Shown: in pieces, positions 1 to 11,682 of the stretch
How positions within the stretch are numbered: the stretch's first letter is position 1
Layout: each line of letters starts with the position of its first letter
Assembly: GCF_026210795.1 (NCBI RefSeq)
Contig: NC_089440.1
Span: forward strand, 682,001-746,000
Direction: 5' to 3'
DNA from: Rhizophagus irregularis
Taxonomy: Eukaryota; Glomeromycota; Glomeromycetes; Glomerales; Glomeraceae
Length of the DNA: 64,000 nt
Position numbers and translations under genes: made by a program
Notes under the pieces: generated by a model
The model's input: only the letters and a program-made list of their open reading frames with translations
What the model was told of the DNA's origin: nothing
Databases searched by the model: none

Positions 1-1800
1 TCCATCTGATGAAACGATTTGATCCATATAAATAATATTTTTAGCTTTAAGATATTTAATGTCGGCGGTAGAAAGATCTGACATATAATCTCGTATAGAG
101 GTATTTCCTCCTAAAATATTAATATTAAAAGTGAAATTGACTGAAAATCCATATTGATTAAGCAAGCCTAAAGCTTACGTTAAATAGGTAGGCTTGACTA
201 TATGGTCCAAATAGGTATTAATATTGGATGGAATAGTGGGGTACCAGATCTCTGATAGCGTATTATATATTTTCTGAATCGCTATTTCTCGAAGAACCGG
301 AGTGTTAAAAAGTGCACCTAAAATATTCAGTTGTGATTTCATTTGGATATCAAAAAAATTATTAATAGATTGGAAAGTATGGTTATAAATAATGTTATCC
401 GCCGTATTTGACGGAAGGTTCAAACGTTGTTTGAATAGTCTTTTCAATGGTCCCATTAAAGACTGACATTGTTTCAAATTAAGGATCGTGTGTTGGAAAA
501 TATATTCCAATTTTGGTATAACTATTTTGTTAATAATATATTGTATGTGGTGATGTGTCAATTTTTTGTTTTTCATAATGTTGTAGTGAGCCATCACTAT
601 TTGTTTGCCTTTTCGTATCGTTTGCGTATGTTTATCTAGTGCATTAATATATAAACCTAGTATACGCTCGCCTTTGTTACGAGGTGTGACAGGCGTCTCG
701 TATGGCCGATTGTTAATTGTAAGGGTGATATTCGGTTGTTTGATGGTACGGTCATTAGTTAGAATTTTGTATTTATCCATGTTAACTTTGATATTATTAA
801 GGTCATAAAAGGAATTGGCAATTGATAGTTTTTCTTCGATTTGTAATTGTGAAGAGCCAAACCACGTAGTGTTATCAAGATAGCCCACTATGGAAATGTC
901 AAAGGTATGAATAACATCATTCTCTATATGTTGACAATTTTTCTTCTGTGTCGCAAAGGTGGAGTAATGTAAATGTGTTAATTGGTTGATGCGATGAAAC
1001 ATCGGATCATAATATATATTCCAGAGAAGTGGTGAAACAACTTCGCCTTGGTCAATGCCTTGGAGAACTGCATAAGATGGCAGTAAACCATTCGTAGTTA
1101 TGATTTCATTATGTCGTTCTGTAAATAAATTAAGAAAAAAAGTGATAATAATAGCAGGAATCTTTAAACGTTCTAGCGCCAGCTTCAATAATCGTAAGTC
1201 GATGTGATCGTATGCTTTTGATAAATCTTGTAATATGATCCAGATGGGTTTTTTCTTAATGCGCGCGTGTTCTATTAAATGTTGTGTAATCATAAGTGGT
1301 TCTAAGGTTGATTGGCCCAGGACGCCCGCTTTATTGTTGAATTGTAAAATCAGGTGTTTAGAGAGGGCTTGATTTAATCTAGTCGAAATAATATTGACTA
1401 GTAATTTCCTAGGAGTTTCCAGGAGAGTTATGGGCCTTGTATTGGTTAGTTTACTATTCCAATCGTGTGGTTTCGGTATCGGGAAAAGTAACGCGTGTTT
1501 CCATTTATCAGGAATCACTTTAAGTGTTATGCAGGCATTGAAGATTCTAACGAGGATCATTAAAACGTCCTCGTGTAAATGTGTGATATCTTCGTATGTG
1601 ATTTTAGAAGGACCTGGCGCTTTGTTGTTATTCACTTTTTTGAAAATGGAGGAAAGGTCCAATAAAGTAATTGGCTCAATTAAATGATTCCACCATTCTT
1701 CATTGATATTTTGTAAAGTAGGATCATAATGATCTTTCCAGTCTTGTGGTATGGAGTCTAAATTCCAAATAGTCTTTTCATTTGGGGCCCCGCTTGATGT
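1..1800 (-). pseudogene. LINE ORF2, reverse transcriptase part (broken)
   Basis: The long open stretch 1662-175 carries the reverse transcriptase fingers and palm: NNKAPGPSKI near its start, motif A as LQDLSKAYDHIDL, motif B as GIDQGEVVSPLLWNIYYDP, and motif C as GYLDNTTWF. Motif C should be YxDD; the second catalytic aspartate is asparagine here (codon at 871-873), so polymerase activity is not expected. The frame also stays open upstream to about 1795 without an ATG, where a frameshift joins it to the preceding block. The TAA at 175-177 is in frame with coding-like sequence that continues to base 1 (residues such as ALGLLNQYGFSVNF), so it is a premature stop rather than the true end. Confidence 0.88.
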
Positions 1801-1884
1801 TGGAAATGTTTGATGGCTTCTTTTTCTATAATCTCTGGGTTGTTAGTAAATACATGTTCACCTTTGTTATCAATAAAAGAAAGT

Positions 1885-3512
1885 CTATCCAGCACTATTG
1901 CGATTTAAAATGGAATTGATCATTTTAGTTTGATCATGTTGTAGATTGTCATTGCGTTCTGTAACATAAGAACTAATTTTGTTGGAAAGGTATTTATCAT
2001 ACGCAGATTGATAAGCAATTTTCATCATATGAAATAATCGATAAATTTCGTCCTTTGTTGATATAAAATTATCAGGAGTGACCGTTAATGGTAAAATGAT
2101 TGGTAATTTATTAAAGTCCAATAAAATCTTTAGGCGAGGGAGGTATTTCATCCATCCTTCATAATAGGTGACCCATATATGTTGTGGAATGTTGTGTACG
2201 GTTGATGGTGTGGGTGTGAAATTTAATTTGAAACGAATTTTAATATGTTTTAAATTTAAAAATTGTTTCACTTGGTATAAAAGAATCACGTGGTTATTCA
2301 TCTGTCGTAATTCAAGAGGCAAATCTGGGTTTGATGATGTATTAAAGTTGATAGATTTTTGTGGTATAATATGTTCTTTGAGTTCAATTAAGGTTTTCTC
2401 AAAGAGATCCCATTGTCGGTTTAAAGTAGTTTTGTTATTAATTTGTTGAGGTTCTTTAGAAAATCTATTTTTGAAAGTTGAACGGCTACGATTCGTGTAA
2501 GAAGACCATAATTCAACAGTCATTTGATCGTATTTGAAGACTTTCTTAACTTCGTCATTCCGCTTATTAAAAGGAAGGACGTCCATGAACTTTTCAAATA
2601 AATGCTTATTTCTTGAATCGAAAAAAGTTTTTTCTAAAAGGGTTATAACAATATTATGATCAGTATTAAAAAAAGATTGTGGTATTGATTGTGTATATGA
2701 ATGAATCGATTGTTCTAATAAATTCGGATTTCCATAATGGTAATCAATTCTATTTGTACTATGAGTGGAGTTATTATCTAAGGATACTTGATGATATTTA
2801 ATTATATCTTTGTATCTGTTATTTTTGAGTAAACGGATGGAAGGATAATTCGGGTCTGATTTGTTCTTTGTAGTCATGTTAAAATCGCCAATAACAATGG
2901 CGTATGAATTTTTTGTCTTGTTGGATTTAATAATTAGTTTGTTCAATTTTTCGACACAAATAGCGCTGATTTTGGTTTTGGTGACGTCATTCTTAGGACT
3001 GGATGGTAAGTAGCAACAAGTTACGTTCAGTTGTTTTGATTTCTTAAAACCGAAGATAAGATTGATGATACGTCCTTCGAGAAATTCTGTATGATTAAGA
3101 TGTTTTTCCATTTTGTCGGTAATCATGATGGCAACTCCAGTGCCTTTATTAGCGCCGGAGGTGTCGTGAACTATATATATAAAATTGTTAGGTAAGGTAG
3201 GATGCTTGTGTTTATTAATAATAATATTCGATTGATCTCCAAAGAGACTAGTTTCTGCTAAACCAAGGATATCAAAATTGTGTGTAACAAAATAATTAAT
3301 AATATCATTAAGTTTGTTGTTAAAGGCTGTTTGAATATTAATACTGCCTATTTTAATGTAGTCAATAAAAAATTATTATCATTAATGTTTTCTTGATTGA
3401 TTACTTGTAGGTTTGTAATATGTTCTTCATTAATCAAGTGATCGGGATTTTGTGACAAAGAGTGTGAAATATTAGGAAAGGGATCAGATATATTTAAGTT
3501 GGTGTGTGACAT
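1885..3512 (-). pseudogene. LINE ORF2, endonuclease part (broken)
   Basis: This encodes an endonuclease/exonuclease/phosphatase-fold nuclease that in LINEs nicks target DNA. The probable ATG is at 3512 (MSHTNLNISD). After about 46 codons a run of six A (3367-3372, plus strand) has lost one base relative to the reading frame; beyond it the nuclease core runs without ATG as DYIKIGSINIQ, DILGLAETSL (metal-binding E), CCYLPSSPKND, VIGDFNM (GDFN motif), NRIDYHYGNP and FFNTDHNIV (the DH of the C-terminal motif). The open frame ends at 1885. Coding resumes in a second frame (LDRLSFIDNKGEHVF) and shifts again near 1785-1805 to reach the reverse transcriptase. Homology is clear from the motifs; function is lost. 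Confidence 0.87.
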
Positions 3513-3629
3513 TATTTAAAATATTTTTGAAATTGGGATGTATGTAAACCAGAAATTGGGATAAAAACAATAAGGGGAATCAAAACGTTATGTCTAAATT
3601 CTTTATGATTATAAAGAATGAGTCACAGA

Positions 3630-5758
3630 TTAAACCTGGGGTTTATTGCCCCAATTAAATGGGTTAAGAATGAAGCTCGATTGTCCTGAAGTATCTTGTT
3701 CAGCCGCTTCATATGTATTTTCAATGGTGCCTGTATCGGAGATATCTCCAGATTCAGTGTAATATTCGTCTGAAAGTGGGAGTGCATCACTGTCAGTCAT
3801 AACCGATTCAGCAGATGGTTGGATGAATCGTTTTTTCACATCCTTCAGAGGAGTTTTTTCATATGGAGTACTAGTACGTTTGGCTTTCCTAGCTGGTTGT
3901 TGTCGGGTGGATGGGGTTTGTGATGCTTGTAAAGTGTTGATGAGCATTTGCATCTGGGTCATCAAGGTTTTATGTTGATTTTCAAGACTATCTTGTCTAT
4001 GTGTAAGTAACGCTATATTAGTGTCAATTGTGGTTAGTTGTTGATGGTGCGAAGAGTATTGCTCCGTGAACGTTTGGTGGGAACCTTGTAATATGTTAAC
4101 GTGGTTTGTTAAGGTAGTAATTTGTTGTTCCATAAGTGCAATTTTGTCTAAGATTTCTTGGGGAGTTGTTGTTGGGACCAGGATGAATTAGGCTTCTGAT
4201 GCGTCCTATCCAGGTGATTCGTAGTGTTATTATAAGTTTGTTTTTGTTTGCCTCGTGTGTTCGGTTGAGGACGAGATTGTCCATTTGAGTTACCAGGATT
4301 GTCTTTGGAGAGTTTTATGACATGGTTGTAATTTTGTCTGGTTGTTTCATTGATGAGAATGCGATCTTTGTTACGTATGATGAAACGTTTTTTGAATATT
4401 TTACGTTCATTTTTGTCTAAGACGAAATCAGTACTAGTGCAATTTTTATATTCGTGTGTATGGTTACCACATACATTGCATGTTTTTTTGGTGTTGGTGT
4501 GTGGAAAAATAAAGATTGTGTGTTCACCAAATTTTGTACCCGTAATTGTGGTATAATCCTTTTTGATATCATTTGGGTGGACGTATATAAACGCGTTCTT
4601 GAAAAAAGATGAGCGTGAGGTTTGAGTAAAAGTACACGTACGTCCCTTCAAGTGTGTCACTAAAGGGCTTAAATCTCTTGCGTTCGTGTTTAAGGGTAAA
4701 CCAGTGATTTTATAGAAAGAAGAGGTTCGTTGTGTGTATATTGGATGTTTTGGATTGCCTGGTAAGATTCTAGCTACTGAGTCCTCAATAGCTAAGCACC
4801 AGTCTTGTTCTAGTAGATAATCTGCTGCAGCTTTGTCCTCGAAGCTAATTATAAGTTGTTTATAAATTGGCTTGATGAAAATTGGTTTGTCATTTCTATT
4901 TCAGTTTTGGATTTTTTGAGGTGGTTTTTTAATTTCTTTGTAAGTTGTGATTCTTTTTCCCGTTGCGTCAGTTATTTGTTTTATCAGTAACGTGGCATCG
5001 TAATTGATAGGGATATCTAATATTTTGATGATGGTGTCATCTTGTAATTGGAGTTTGCGTTCAATTAGGGTATCTATATTTTGTTGTGTATATTCATAAA
5101 TTTTAACATTAGGAAGGGTTGGAGGTGATGTTTTGATAAGGTGTGACAATTTCTCCTTAGTCGACACAGATATCATATAAAATTTGAACATCATTTTTTT
5201 CAAAGATCTGACTTTGATAAAGTCTTTGTCTCTGACAAAGATGGTGTTAAGTTTTTGTAGAATTTCTTTGTCTGTGAGTTTTGGTGGAAAACTATCTCGT
5301 GGGATAAACCCTTCAAAAGAAGTTTGTACTTGTGTGTTTGAGGCTGAAAATATGTTGTCGATCATGGGGATTTCCTCCATTGGTGATGGATTAGATCCTT
5401 CTGAAAGTTGTTGTGTGTCATTATTATTGGTAACTTCTATTTCCATTTCATCAATCGTTTCAACGATTGGTGCATTTGGTAAATAGGGAGTGGAGTCACG
5501 TGTTTTTGGAGAATTATTCCCAGGGACTTGCTCCACGGAGGAGGAAATTTGAGAAGGTGAAGTCAAAGCAGGCTCGGCTGTCTTTTGACTATTATTGTTG
5601 TTAGTTGTTGACATGTTCGACATTTTTCTATTTTTGTTATTTATAACGTTAGGAGCAAAAGTTCTATATATGTCTTCTTTATCGGTAGAAGAATGATATG
5701 TTTTTTCAATATTTTTTAGAATTTTTTGAGAAAACTTGGAACGAGTGTTTCTATTCAT
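3630..5758 (-). pseudogene. LINE ORF1, nucleic-acid-binding protein (broken)
   Basis: ORF1 starts at ATG 5758 (MNRNTRSKFSQK) with a long S/T/N-rich N-terminal half. A TGA at 4901-4903 interrupts the frame, but the same frame continues as NRNDKPIFIKPIYKQ and runs to a TAG at 4148. It contains a CCHC-like zinc knuckle (CNVCGNHTHEYKNC, near 4480-4440) as expected for LINE ORF1 RNA-binding proteins. A frameshift near 4160-4185 then separates a C-terminal glutamine-rich coiled coil (4133-3630, starting MEQQITTLTNHVN), probably the multimerisation region, ending at NKPQV. Unbroken it would be about 700 residues. The stop could derive from CGA or CAA by one transition. Confidence 0.82.
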
Positions 5759-5968
5759 GTAAATAATGTAAACAAGAATGTAGAGTCCGAAAAATCACAA
5801 ATTAGACCAGGTTTATATGTAGGAAAAATGGTTTCTATAGTATATTTCTTTAGCTAAAAAAATGGTCAGAGTGATCGTCCGGAAAAGAGTCTCTCTTTTC
5901 GGAAAAAATTAATCATACGGAATGTAAAACTTAATTTATTTAGTACAAAAATTCCGTATCATAACACG

Positions 5969-6060
5969 AGATCACGTGATTGTTTATTGTTTTGTTATGA
6001 TACGTTTTTTGTTTTTATATAAACCCTTACTTTGATGAATTTGATCTTCCGATCTTCCTT
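5969..6060 (+). promoter_or_regulatory. Promoter-like site: CACGTG palindrome and TATA box
   Basis: The perfect palindrome ATCACGTGAT (5971-5980) is followed about 35 bases later by TTTTATATAAACCC (about 6014-6028) and then a pyrimidine-rich leader. This is a plausible fungal core promoter reading rightwards. No coding gene of normal complexity follows; the transcript would enter the T-rich repeats described next. A similar arrangement exists near 16.95 kb. Confidence 0.4.
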
Positions 6061-6099
6061 TCAGTCTTTCCCTTCCTTCTCTTTTCTCTTGTCTTATTT

Positions 6100-6400
6100 T
6101 GTTATTTTTTCTAAATTTTTCTTCTTTTTTCGTCACTCCCCCCCTTTAAAAAAAAAATTTTTTTTTTCATCACTCTCCTTTAAAAAAAAATTTTTTTTTT
6201 GATTTTATTCTTTTATTCCCACTTTTCTTTTTTTAAAAAAAATTTTCTTCTTTCTATTTCTATTTCCTCTTTATAAAAAATTTTTTATTTTTCTAACTTT
6301 GACGTCCTCCCTTTAAAAAAAATATTTTTTTTGATTTATTCTTTATTCCCCTTTCTTTTTTATTTATATTTATCCCTTTTTTTATTTCATAGGCCAGCAG
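6100..6400. repeat. Degenerate pyrimidine/A-T block repeat
   Basis: Several degenerate units of the form CTCTCCTTT, then a run of A, then a run of T, recur at intervals of about 45-75 bases. Each A-run/T-run junction is self-complementary. Long open frames across this stretch are low-complexity artefacts. Confidence 0.7.
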
Positions 6401-6735
6401 ATTTTTTTTGTGAGAAGATTCAGTTTCTTTTTTCTTTTTTGTAGATCAGTTTGGGAGTCCTTTCCTTTTTGTAGGATTGTTCAGGATTTTTTTCTTTTTT
6501 TAGGTCAGTTCAAATTTTCTTTTTTTTTTTTTTGTAAGTTGGGTTCAGATTCTTTTCTTTTTGTAGGTTGTTTCAGTTTTGTTGCTTCAGAGTCTTCTTT
6601 TTTTGTAGGTCAGTTTTGGATTTATTTTGTTGTTTTGGTTTCTTTTTCATCAGATGTTTCATAATTCTTTTCATTTATGTAGGTCAGACATTCTGGAGTT
6701 CTCTTTCTTTTTTGTAGGAATGCTGACTTGGATGA
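6390..6735 (+). repeat. Degenerate tandem repeat ending in TTTTTGTAGGTCAG
   Basis: About eight imperfect units of roughly 30-45 bases each combine a T/C tract, GTAG, and a downstream GGTCAGTT or similar (examples near 6435, 6465, 6505, 6570, 6605 and 6680). The unit resembles a 3' splice site (polypyrimidine tract plus AG) repeated in series. Open frames here, such as 6410-6664, are low-complexity and not believed. Confidence 0.65.
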
Positions 6736-7230
6736 TTGCAGATACTATATGAAGGGGGTTTTTGTTTCCAATTAAGTTAGATGTTCTTATGTTTTTTTTT
6801 TTGTTTTTTTTAGGTTGTTTGACTCCAAATGAACCTAAACTTATAGATAATTTTGGTTGCAATAGGTAGTTTTAATAAGGAGGGAATTCATAATGTATTT
6901 GTATTTTGTTTATTTTTTATTTTTTATTTAATTTAATAAAGTAAAATTAGATTTATGTAAATATAATTATAGTAAACTGTAATACAAATAGTAAATTCAG
7001 TGACCAAATCATATAAATTTCGTGATAAAATCAGTGATCAAATCATGTAAATTCCATATGAATTCTGTGCAAATTCCATATTCAAACCATATTTTTAGTG
7101 ATACAGAATTGTGCATTTTTCCGTATCCTATTATGATATGTTATTTCTAAGGAAAAAAATCGTATAAAAACTTTATAAAAAACGTATCCAATTTTTTTAT
7201 AGGGATTATTTGTATATTTTGATTTTTTGC
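6736..7230. other. AT-rich spacer, nothing recognised
   Basis: Apart from a repeated short phrase (GTGATCAAATCATGTAAATTC and variants near 7000-7060, probably a local duplication), no gene or element is visible. Confidence 0.5.
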
Positions 7231-9740
7231 CTATTCATCATCATCATCGTTACAGAATTCTTTGATAATCCCTGTAAGTAATTGAGATATTTTCTAAAAA
7301 AAAACAAAAATGATTAATTAAACGAGATTATAAATATTGTTATAGCCAGTTCTTTAGCGTTTATAAACGTAAACAAATGGAAAAGGGTAAGCAGAAGGTA
7401 TTTAGGTAGGCGGGTATAATCAATAAATAAACTATATGTATAAACACTTAATAAACAATCCAATCAGACGTGTAGTATAGCACTGTACGTCGGCATATAC
7501 TCCCAATACGAATAAAGGATAACAAATTTATATTTCGTTAAATTCAAACAACAGTTTATTTAATATAATCATTAGAACCATTTTTATTAAGAAAACTCTT
7601 CTACTGAACTTGAACTTCATTCAACTACAGGTCTAATTACAGGTCTATATATATGTAAAAATACTAGACTAAAAATATCTAACATATTGCATTTATTGAA
7701 TATATTAAATAAATTGAACATATTTGATATGTTACATATATGCAACATATGCAACATTTCGAACATTGATCGTCACCTCGTGATTAGGCCGAATTTTGGT
7801 CACGTGATCAATTGTTCGCTACAATATCAAAATTAATAATTTAACAAAATAATTTTTTACCAGCTCAGAATTTGTTTACAAGATAAAGAACCTTCATATA
7901 ATCCAAATTCAAAATGTTAATTTTGAAAGTCCTGTATTAAAAAAATTTTATATCGAATATATCAGGTCAAATGCTGATAATAATAAAGGGTAATAAAATT
8001 TACCTTCAAGTTCTTTTACACCTTTATCTGTAACACAAGTGTATCCAACGCTAAAATATTTTAAACTCCTAAAATGGGGAAAATGCAGAATTACCAATTA
8101 TTCGTAAAGATTCATTTTTAATCCTTGTTTAACTTAATATCTAGAAATTATAAAATTTTAGTTCTTTTTTTTTTAATAATTTAAATCGGAAATTCCAGAA
8201 CTAACTTCGTAAATTATCCACTCCGATATTGATGATGTACTGTATGTTCCGATCAAGATACAACTTGGCCAAGTTTTCTAAATAATAATCAGAAAAAAAA
8301 ACTAATTAAATATTCAACAAATAAATATATCTAATATATATAAGGCTAATGGTGTATACTTCCTGAAAGAAGATTGGTGACGGAAGTAAAAAAAAATTTA
8401 TATAATAATATGATGACTTAAATTTATTAAAAAAAAACAAATTTTCATACTTTATAAGGCTATCAATTTATTCAATTAATTTAGTTCCAGATAAGTATAA
8501 TATGTTAAGCTATCATAAAAAAAAACTATTTTTTTTTTAAATAAATAAATTTGAGGAAAAAAAAATTTGTTTAGTAATAAATTAATTATACTTTTCATAG
8601 CTTCAATGTACAAAAATACTGACAGTAGCATTGTTAAGTCGAGCTTATTAAAGGCAATTCTACAAGCAAATAAGTAAAAAAAATCAATTTATTTAATAAA
8701 CCAATAAAAAAAAGCATATTCATCTTGCCAGAAAAGTTATGCAATATATCATCTAATCCATCTTGTAGTTGATGAAATTGAGAGACTTGTACTCTAAATA
8801 ATAAAATTAAGATGTGAACATTAATTAATAATTAAAATAACAATAAATATACCTATTGCTATCCATTTAAATCCATTCGACCAATTCCTGTAGTTTCGGG
8901 TCAAAGTTCATTGCATCTTGATCACAAAGTTTCATTCTGGAAATATTGAAAAACTCTAAATGTTGAAAACATGAAGGATTAGCTGAAACTTGAGGTGGTG
9001 TCAATAGAGTGCTGTCAAGATTAAGGGAACATATGTTCACCCTATTCACCAATGCCAAATTCATTAATTATTTAATTAATCTATGGTCCTGGAAAATACA
9101 TTAAGAGTTTAAAATAATATTTACGCTGTCTTCCATTACAATACCATTACAGTATGATAAGTCCATCACTTCAATGTTTTTGCGAAGAAACAATTTGCAA
9201 ATAGTTTTCTCAAACGCCAATCTTTGATAAATTTAAATTTCAAATCCTATAATTTCTTATTTAAAAAAAAAAATTATTTATATAAAACAAAATTTTATGA
9301 TTAAAAACCTTTTATTAATTAATAAAAATTAAATACCTTGTAAAGCTGGAAGAGCACGATCTTTAACCTTACAAGACGAAACTCTAAAAATAACACCAAA
9401 TTTTTAATTTAGATATCAAGGAATGAAATGCATTACATAAAATCGTTATAATTTTTTTAAATTGAATCTCGTAATCCATCAATCCCGTATTGGTTAATAC
9501 TTCGCATCATCTTACAGTAAGCTGACTCTCATAACTAAAGCAAGCTTGAGTGTTACTGATAACTTCCAATAAAGAGTCAGTTGCCCGCAGATAATTATCT
9601 AATACAATATTCTGTAAATTACTGATTATAAACAATTAAATAATTAATTTCAAGGATTCTATACCCTCCGCAAATCATCTAAAAGTAAGGGAACCAATTT
9701 TGTTTAATTTTATCAACTCTGCCATTTCCTAGCATATGTT
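7231..9740 (-). pseudogene. Leucine-rich-repeat (RNI/AMN1-like) gene, multi-exon, probably degenerate
   Basis: Several short exon-like blocks on the minus strand are bounded by good acceptors and donors. Examples: 9621-9516 (LQNIVLDNYLRATDSLLEVI), 9383-9337 (VSSCKVKDRALPALQ), about 9225-9127 (KNIEVMDLSYCNGI), about 9064-8867 (SCFQHLEFFNISRMKL), about 8786-8700 (LQDGLDDILHNFSGKM), 8655-8590 (FNKLDLTMLLSVF), about 8270-8200 (NLAKLYLDRN) and about 8070-8006 (SLKYFSVGYTCVTDKGVKEL). The LSYC and SxGxTxVTDKGVKEL patterns are those of cysteine-type LRR proteins often found with F-boxes. A possible last exon at 7293-7231 ends in an acidic NDDDDE tail. No start codon gives an uninterrupted N-terminus and some blocks are in awkward phase, so I favour a degenerate gene; a live gene with poorly modelled exons is the alternative. 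Confidence 0.5.
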
Positions 9741-9877
9741 TATGAACCTTAATGACATATATGATCACGTGGCGAAGTCCGTTTATCTATGGAAAGCCGC
9801 CATGGTCAAAAGTACATAGCAAAACATAGCGTGTATATGCTATGTTTTGTAGCGCGTATACGTTATATTTCATGACG

Positions 9878-9911
9878 GGTTACCCCTGTTCTGTCTGTTT
9901 CAGGGGTAACC
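9878..9911. repeat. Hairpin in left arm of element copy 1
   Basis: GGTTACCCCTG (9878-9888) and CAGGGGTAACC (9901-9911) form a perfect 11-bp stem with a 12-base loop. The identical stem occurs in the right arm at 11909-11919/11945-11955 with a 25-base loop containing GGTTAACC, and in both arms of copy 2 (35221-35267 and 37231-37264). Stem conservation with differing loops suggests a functional structure in the element ends. Confidence 0.85.
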
Positions 9912-9964
9912 TGTTGCGTTTAATACGCTATATTTCATAGCATTATATACGTTATATGTTATGA

Positions 9965-10127
9965 TGGGTACCCATTATAAGAAACGGCGGGTACCTGTTA
10001 TAAGGAATGGCGGATACCCGCTATAAGAAATGGCGGGTACCTGTTATAAGGAATGGCGGGTACCCGTTATAAGAAACGGTGGGTACTCACTATAAGAAAC
10101 AGCGGGTACCCATTATAAGAACTGGCA
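9965..10127 (+). repeat. 23-bp tandem repeat (GGGTACC...TTATAAG), about seven units
   Basis: Units follow GGGTACC, two or three bases, TTATAAG, A/G, AAYGGC. Each unit includes the palindromes GGTACC and TTATAA. The reverse-complement array is in copy 2 at about 37015-37165. Confidence 0.9.
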
Positions 10128-10239
10128 GTCAGCATATTAACTTTTGATAGACATCCATAATGATAATTATTTATTTAATGAAATTTTATTTGCAAATATT
10201 AAAATTTAAGTCACACATTTACGATTTTAAAGAAAAAAA

Positions 10240-10505
10240 TCACCATATTTATTTTTATTGAAGTGTACAAATAAAAGAAACAATAACAATAAATAAAAAA
10301 GATAAGTAGCTAATAAAAAAATGAAATAACAGTGGAGTAATAGAAAGTAATAGAAGATGAAAGGGAGTAAAAAGAGTAATGAGAAGTGATAGGAAACAAA
10401 AAGGAGAAATAGGACATAATGAGAGATGAAAAGGAGTGATGGGAGACAAAAAGAATGATGGGAGACAAAGAGGAGTGATGGGAGACGAAAAGGAGCGATG
10501 GTTGG
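10240..10505 (+). repeat. Purine-rich GGAGTGATGGGAGAC array
   Basis: Degenerate units such as GGAGTGATGGGAGACAAAAA run up to the left edge of the T-rich core. The opposite edge of the core (about 11610-11638) carries the reverse complement (CCCATCACTTCTTTTCATCTCC), so the core is bracketed by inverted repeats. Minus-strand open frames here (10255-10522) are low-complexity. Confidence 0.75.
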
Positions 10506-10506
10506 C

Positions 10507-11640
10507 TTTTTTTTATAAACAAATTTTGTAGAGAATTTTTATTTTTAATATAGGCAAAGGCTTTGTTTGATAGAATTTCATTGGGAATTTTTTTAATAAG
10601 AAGATTTTTTTTGATAAAAAATTTCGTTAGAAAATTTCTTTCATTGATAGGGACATTTCTGAGTTTTTTTTTGATGGATAATTTCGTTAAAAACTTTTAT
10701 TTGATAGAAATTTCATTGGAGAATTTTTTTTAATAAGATTTTTTTTTTTTTGACATATACTTAATTTGTTAGAGCAATTTTTTTTAACAGGAGTGATTTT
10801 TTTGATAGAGAATTATTTGAGATTTTTTTTTTTTTTGTAGAAGATTATTTGAAGAATTTTTTTAATAGAGAAGATTTTTTTTTGATAGATAATTTCGTTA
10901 GAAAATTTTTTAACAAGTGAAATTTTTTTGATAGAAAATTTCGTTACGAATTTTTTTTTAATTGAGGGAGGGAGTTTTCCTTGATAAAGAATTTCTTTTG
11001 GGAATTTTTTTAATAGGTGAAAGTATTTTTTGACGGAGAATTTTATTAGAGAATTTTTTTTTAATAGGGGGATTGTTTTTGATAGAGAATTTCATTAAAG
11101 AATTTTCTTAAATAGATTTCGCTGAGAATTTTTTTTTTTGATAGAAATTTCATCATAGAATTTTTTTTTGATAAATAATTTCATTAGTGTAAATTTTTTT
11201 AACAGGGAGATTTTTTTTGATAGAGAATTTCGGTAAAGATTTTTTTTTTAATAGGAGAGAAGTTTTTTTTTTGGTATAGAAATTCTTTTGAGAATTTTTT
11301 TTTAATAGGTGGTAAGAATCTTTGAATTTTTCTTTAATCGGGATATTTTTTTGATTGAGAATTCATTAGAGAATTGTTTGTTGAAAATTTTTTTTATTTT
11401 TTTGATGGAGAATTTTGTTTAGAAATCTTAATAGAAAATTTTATTGAAAATAGTTTTTTTTAATAAGTGTATCGAGAATTTTGGCTTGAAAATTTTTTTT
11501 AATAAAGAATTTCATTAGAGATCTTTTTTTTTATAAAAAATTTATTGAAAATTTATTGGAAAATTTTTTATTAAATTTACAATTTTAATAAATTTTTACT
11601 TCTCTTCATCTTCCCATCACTTCTTTTCATCTCCAATAAA
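10507..11640 (+). repeat. T-rich core of element copy 1: degenerate ~40-50 bp tandem repeat
   Basis: More than twenty degenerate units of the type TTTTTTTGATAGAGAATTTC then GTTAGAGAATTTTTTTAATAGG. It has no coding capacity. Nearly identical sequence in the same orientation lies at 35487-36620 although the surrounding arms there are inverted. Confidence 0.88.
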
Positions 11641-11682
11641 AAAAAAAAAATTTTTTTTTAAAAAAAAATTAAATGGCGGGTA

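Larger units (their letters stand above)
1..5900 (-). mobile_element. Decayed LINE-type non-LTR retrotransposon, truncated by the window edge
   Basis: The element reads on the minus strand: 5' leader near 5.9 kb, ORF1 (5758 to about 3630), then ORF2 (ATG at 3512) with an apurinic-type endonuclease followed by a reverse transcriptase that continues off the left edge. This two-ORF order is the known LINE layout. It cannot be active: ORF1 has an in-frame stop and a frameshift, and ORF2 has three frameshifts, a substituted catalytic residue and a stop. The 5' limit is not sharply defined; a sequence resembling the end of ORF1 (CCTGGTCTAATTTGTGA on the minus strand) recurs near 5800. No target-site duplication can be seen because the 3' end lies outside the window. 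Confidence 0.9.

Noticed and set aside
605-1687. Plus-strand open frames opposite the LINE reverse transcriptase
   Set aside because: They are shadows of the minus-strand coding sequence and contain no domain signal.
10255-10522. Minus-strand open frames with SPITPFHLSL-type sequence
   Set aside because: They are translations of the GGAGTGATG tandem array inside the element; composition alone keeps them open.
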